A DNA stretch of 7,258 bases from Desulfobulbaceae bacterium (GTDB lineage Bacteria > Desulfobacterota > Desulfobulbia > Desulfobulbales > Desulfobulbaceae), in assembly GCA_011322715.1 (NCBI GenBank), contig DRLX01000413.1, positions 1 through 7,258 of the forward strand, written 5' to 3'. This document shows positions 5,949 through 7,258 of the stretch, in pieces. The stretch's first letter is position 1. Every line of letters begins with the position of its first letter. The notes below the pieces were generated by a model, which had not been told where the DNA came from, did no database searches, and saw only the letters and a program-made list of their open reading frames with translations. A program made the translations under genes and the position numbers.

Positions 5949-6545
5949 ATGGGAAAGAGTGAAGAAAAAATAACCACCGAAGTGGTCGTGGTCGACCTGG
6001 AGGAACTGCCCCGTAAATGGGGATGGTTGCTGGCACTTGGCATTCTGATGCTGGTGACCGGCGGTATCGGCCTGGTGCAGAGCGTGGCCATGACCTTAGT
6101 GACTGTGCTTTTTTTCGGGGCCATAATAATGCTCAATGGAACATTTGCCCTGGTCCAGACCATCATGGACAGGGAAGAAAAATGGCGGGGGAAGATGGTC
6201 CATGTCCTGCTCGCCGTTCTTTATATCGGCGCCGGGGCGCTGATTCTGGTTAACCCTGTTGCCGCATCGGCCGCCTTGACCCTGCTGTTGGGTGGAATTT
6301 TCCTGGCCTTGGGCATTATCCGTATTGCCTATGGCATCCGATTGCGTAAACTCGGATGGAAATGGTTGATGCCCGTCATAATCGGCCTGGTTGATGTCCT
6401 GTTTGCCGTTATTCTGGGTATCAGCTGGCCGGTCTCCGGCCTCTGGGTTATAGGTATCATTGTCAGCGTTGAACTCCTGATGTATGGCTGGATGTTGACA
6501 TTTACCGCCCTTGCCGTCCGCAAATCGGCAAAACAGACAAAGTAA
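5949..6545 (+). CDS. hdeD: HdeD-family (DUF308) acid-resistance-type inner-membrane protein
   Basis: The 198-residue product has a charged N-terminal segment (1-23, acidic around VVVDLEEL) and six predicted membrane helices, at about 25-45, 47-72, 85-101, 105-128, 138-158 and 163-190. A basic tail, RKSAKQTK, closes it. The pairs repeat the DUF308 pattern: GWLLALGILMLVTGGIGLV, then LFFGAIIMLNGTFALVQ, and again VLYIGAGALILVNPVAASAALTLLLGGIFLALG. E. coli HdeD is about 190 residues and lies in the hde acid-resistance region. Its precise biochemical activity is not settled, and no catalytic motif is visible here. The gene is 80 nt downstream of the YfdX gene with no promoter seen in between, so it should be co-transcribed from the sigma-54 promoter, possibly at a different level because of the intervening hairpin. 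The symbol denotes family membership, not proven orthology. Confidence 0.85.
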   Translation: MGKSEEKITTEVVVVDLEELPRKWGWLLALGILMLVTGGIGLVQSVAMTLVTVLFFGAIIMLNGTFALVQTIMDREEKWRGKMVHVLLAVLYIGAGALILVNPVAASAALTLLLGGIFLALGIIRIAYGIRLRKLGWKWLMPVIIGLVDVLFAVILGISWPVSGLWVIGIIVSVELLMYGWMLTFTALAVRKSAKQTK

Positions 6546-6580
6546 CGCGAGCGTTGCCCGTAACCTGGACAAAACGATGG

Positions 6581-6653
6581 ATTCGCGGCTAAAGCCGCCC
6601 CTACAATTGCATTAATATCGTCAATTTTGGTAGGAACGGCTTCAGCCCTGAAC
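6581..6653. repeat. REP-type inverted pair (REPIN/BIME-like)
   Basis: The first unit (about 6581-6606) contains the hairpin GCGGCTAAAGCCGC followed by CCTAC. The second (about 6627-6653) is an approximate inverted copy: TAGGAACGGCTTCAGCC on the + strand. Aligned head to head, about 19 of 26 positions match. The core resembles the widespread TAGGAGCGGCTTTAGCCGC-type REP sequence known from Pseudomonas and other bacteria and mobilised by RAYT transposases. No RAYT gene is in the window. It lies 36 nt after the hdeD stop and may protect or end that transcript. Confidence 0.7.
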
Positions 6654-6762
6654 AATACCAGGCCAAAACAGATAACAGGTGACGCTTCAAGGTCTCTGAT
6701 TGATACGTAAAGTCAATGGATTTTGGATGATATCTATTAAAAATTGAGAGGAAAATACCGCC

Positions 6763-6810
6763 TGAATTTCTCTGGGTCTGCGCTTACCTGTTTTTTATGA
6801 GAGAAATTCA
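6763..6810 (+). promoter_or_regulatory. Hairpin upstream of the histone-fold gene
   Basis: TGAATTTCTCT (6763-6773) and AGAGAAATTCA (6800-6810) form a perfect 11-bp inverted repeat around 26 nt. The spacer contains the 16-nt repeat copy and a run of six T (6791-6796). It ends 20 nt before the Shine-Dalgarno. It may be a leader structure or the end of a small repeat; a terminator role is unlikely because the T-run lies in the loop. Confidence 0.5.
6776..6791 (-). repeat. 16-nt repeat, right copy (inverted partner at 1908-1923)
   Basis: GTCTGCGCTTACCTGT is the exact reverse complement of the left copy. It lies in the loop of the 6763-6810 hairpin, whereas the left copy is not enclosed by matching arms. 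Confidence 0.8.
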
Positions 6811-6830
6811 AGAATAAATCACTCGAAAGC

Positions 6831-6836
6831 GGAGGA
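6831..6836 (+). promoter_or_regulatory. Shine-Dalgarno site of the DUF1931 gene
   Basis: GGAGGA ends 7 nt before ATG 6844. This favours that start over the in-frame ATG at 6850. The ATG at 6837 is out of frame. Confidence 0.8.
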
Positions 6837-6843
6837 ATGAACC

Positions 6844-7258
6844 ATGGTTATGGGAATCAAACAGTTGCAACGGTTGTTTCGTGGAGCAGCCGATCTCGAT
6901 ATCGATAAAAGCGACGTCAAACGGCTCAGCGGTTTTATCGGGGAACGGTTACGCGACCTTCTTCTTCTGGGTCAGGTGTCCGCCAGTATAAACGACCGGG
7001 ACATCATCGAATACCAGGACATCCCCATCACCGCCGGTCTGCAGCAGGCCATCCGTGATTTCAAGGAATTTGACGAAGAACTTTCGCTCACTCCCATCCT
7101 CGAACAACAGGCGACCCTGCCCCCGCTCAAGCTTGGAATCTCCGATATGACGGAGAAAAAAATTCCGGAGCTGGTCGGTGCAATAACCATCAGCCTGGCA
7201 CGGGTTTTCAAGGCGATCAACCCGGAATTGAAAAATCCCGGAACCAGGGAATGGGAGC
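6844..7258 (+). CDS. DUF1931 histone-fold protein (3' end outside window)
   Basis: The frame gives 138 residues before the window ends. The pattern matches DUF1931, a small bacterial and archaeal family with a histone-like fold: VMGIKQLQRLFRGAADLDIDKSD at the start, then DVKRLSGFIGERLRDLLLLG (24-43), NDRDIIEYQDIPITAGLQQAI (50-70) and LPPLKLGIS (92-100). ELVGAITISLARVFKAINPELKNPGTREWE (109-138) follows. Structures I recall for the family (from Aquifex and Thermus) show histone-fold helices. Family members end soon after the xxxW motif, so probably only a few residues are missing. The family's cellular role is poorly known; DNA binding is plausible but not shown by the sequence. It has its own Shine-Dalgarno and lies 298 nt beyond hdeD behind a REP pair, so it is probably a separate transcript. 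Confidence 0.85.
   Translation, partial: MVMGIKQLQRLFRGAADLDIDKSDVKRLSGFIGERLRDLLLLGQVSASINDRDIIEYQDIPITAGLQQAIRDFKEFDEELSLTPILEQQATLPPLKLGISDMTEKKIPELVGAITISLARVFKAINPELKNPGTREWE

Larger units (their letters stand above)
6654..6843. other. Non-coding leader of the histone-fold gene
   Basis: With the REP pair this completes a 298-nt gap after hdeD (6546-6843) in which I see no gene on either strand. TTGATA at 6700-6705 could be a -35 element, but no well-spaced -10 was found, so no promoter is called. No -24/-12 sigma-54 match was found. The part from 6763 holds a hairpin and the second 16-nt repeat copy. Confidence 0.5.

Noticed and set aside
6544..6555. AACGC-GA-GCGTT hairpin at the hdeD stop as a terminator
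   Set aside because: It has only 5 bp with a 2-nt loop and no T-run, so it cannot be distinguished from chance.
1..7258. CRISPR arrays, tRNA or rRNA genes, and transposase genes
   Set aside because: None seen on either strand: no regular repeat-spacer series, no cloverleaf with a TTCGA-type loop in the gaps, and no transposase motifs in any plausible frame.

Overview
The window reads as bacterial chromosome from a Gram-negative host. The class I fumarase, the exported YfdX protein, the NtrC-type two-component system and the AT-poor palindromic repeats would fit a Desulfobulbales-like member of the former Deltaproteobacteria. That placement is an inference from protein style and repeat type and was not tested. 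All recognised genes lie on the + strand.

Layout. (1) 1-228 holds the 3' end of an orotate-phosphoribosyltransferase-like gene. It overlaps by 8 nt a complete class I [4Fe-4S] fumarate hydratase (221-1849). (2) 1850-2038 is non-coding and holds a MITE-like element with imperfect terminal inverted repeats that ends just before the next gene. (3) 2039-4737 is a two-gene operon: a membrane sensor histidine kinase, then by ATGA overlap a sigma-54-dependent NtrC-family response regulator. (4) 4738-4929 is a compact regulatory region. It carries two copies of a GGCC dyad 32 bp apart (candidate enhancer sites), an IHF-like site, a strong -24/-12 sigma-54 promoter and a good Shine-Dalgarno sequence. 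(5) 4930-6545 is a probable operon of a secreted YfdX-family protein and an HdeD/DUF308 membrane protein, separated by a long perfect hairpin. (6) 6546-6843 is non-coding, with a REP-type inverted pair and a second hairpin. (7) 6844-7258 is a nearly complete DUF1931 histone-fold protein, cut by the window edge.

How it fits together. The central four genes look like one stress module. The kinase senses something in the periplasm or membrane, and the activator binds the paired dyads and opens the sigma-54 promoter. The products are a periplasmic YfdX protein and an HdeD-type inner-membrane protein. In E. coli the yfdX and hdeD genes belong to the EvgAS-linked acid-resistance response, so this window would be a sigma-54-wired counterpart. 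A perfect 16-nt sequence occurs once on each side of the module in opposite orientation (1908-1923 and 6776-6791), which could mark a cassette boundary or simply a dispersed repeat.
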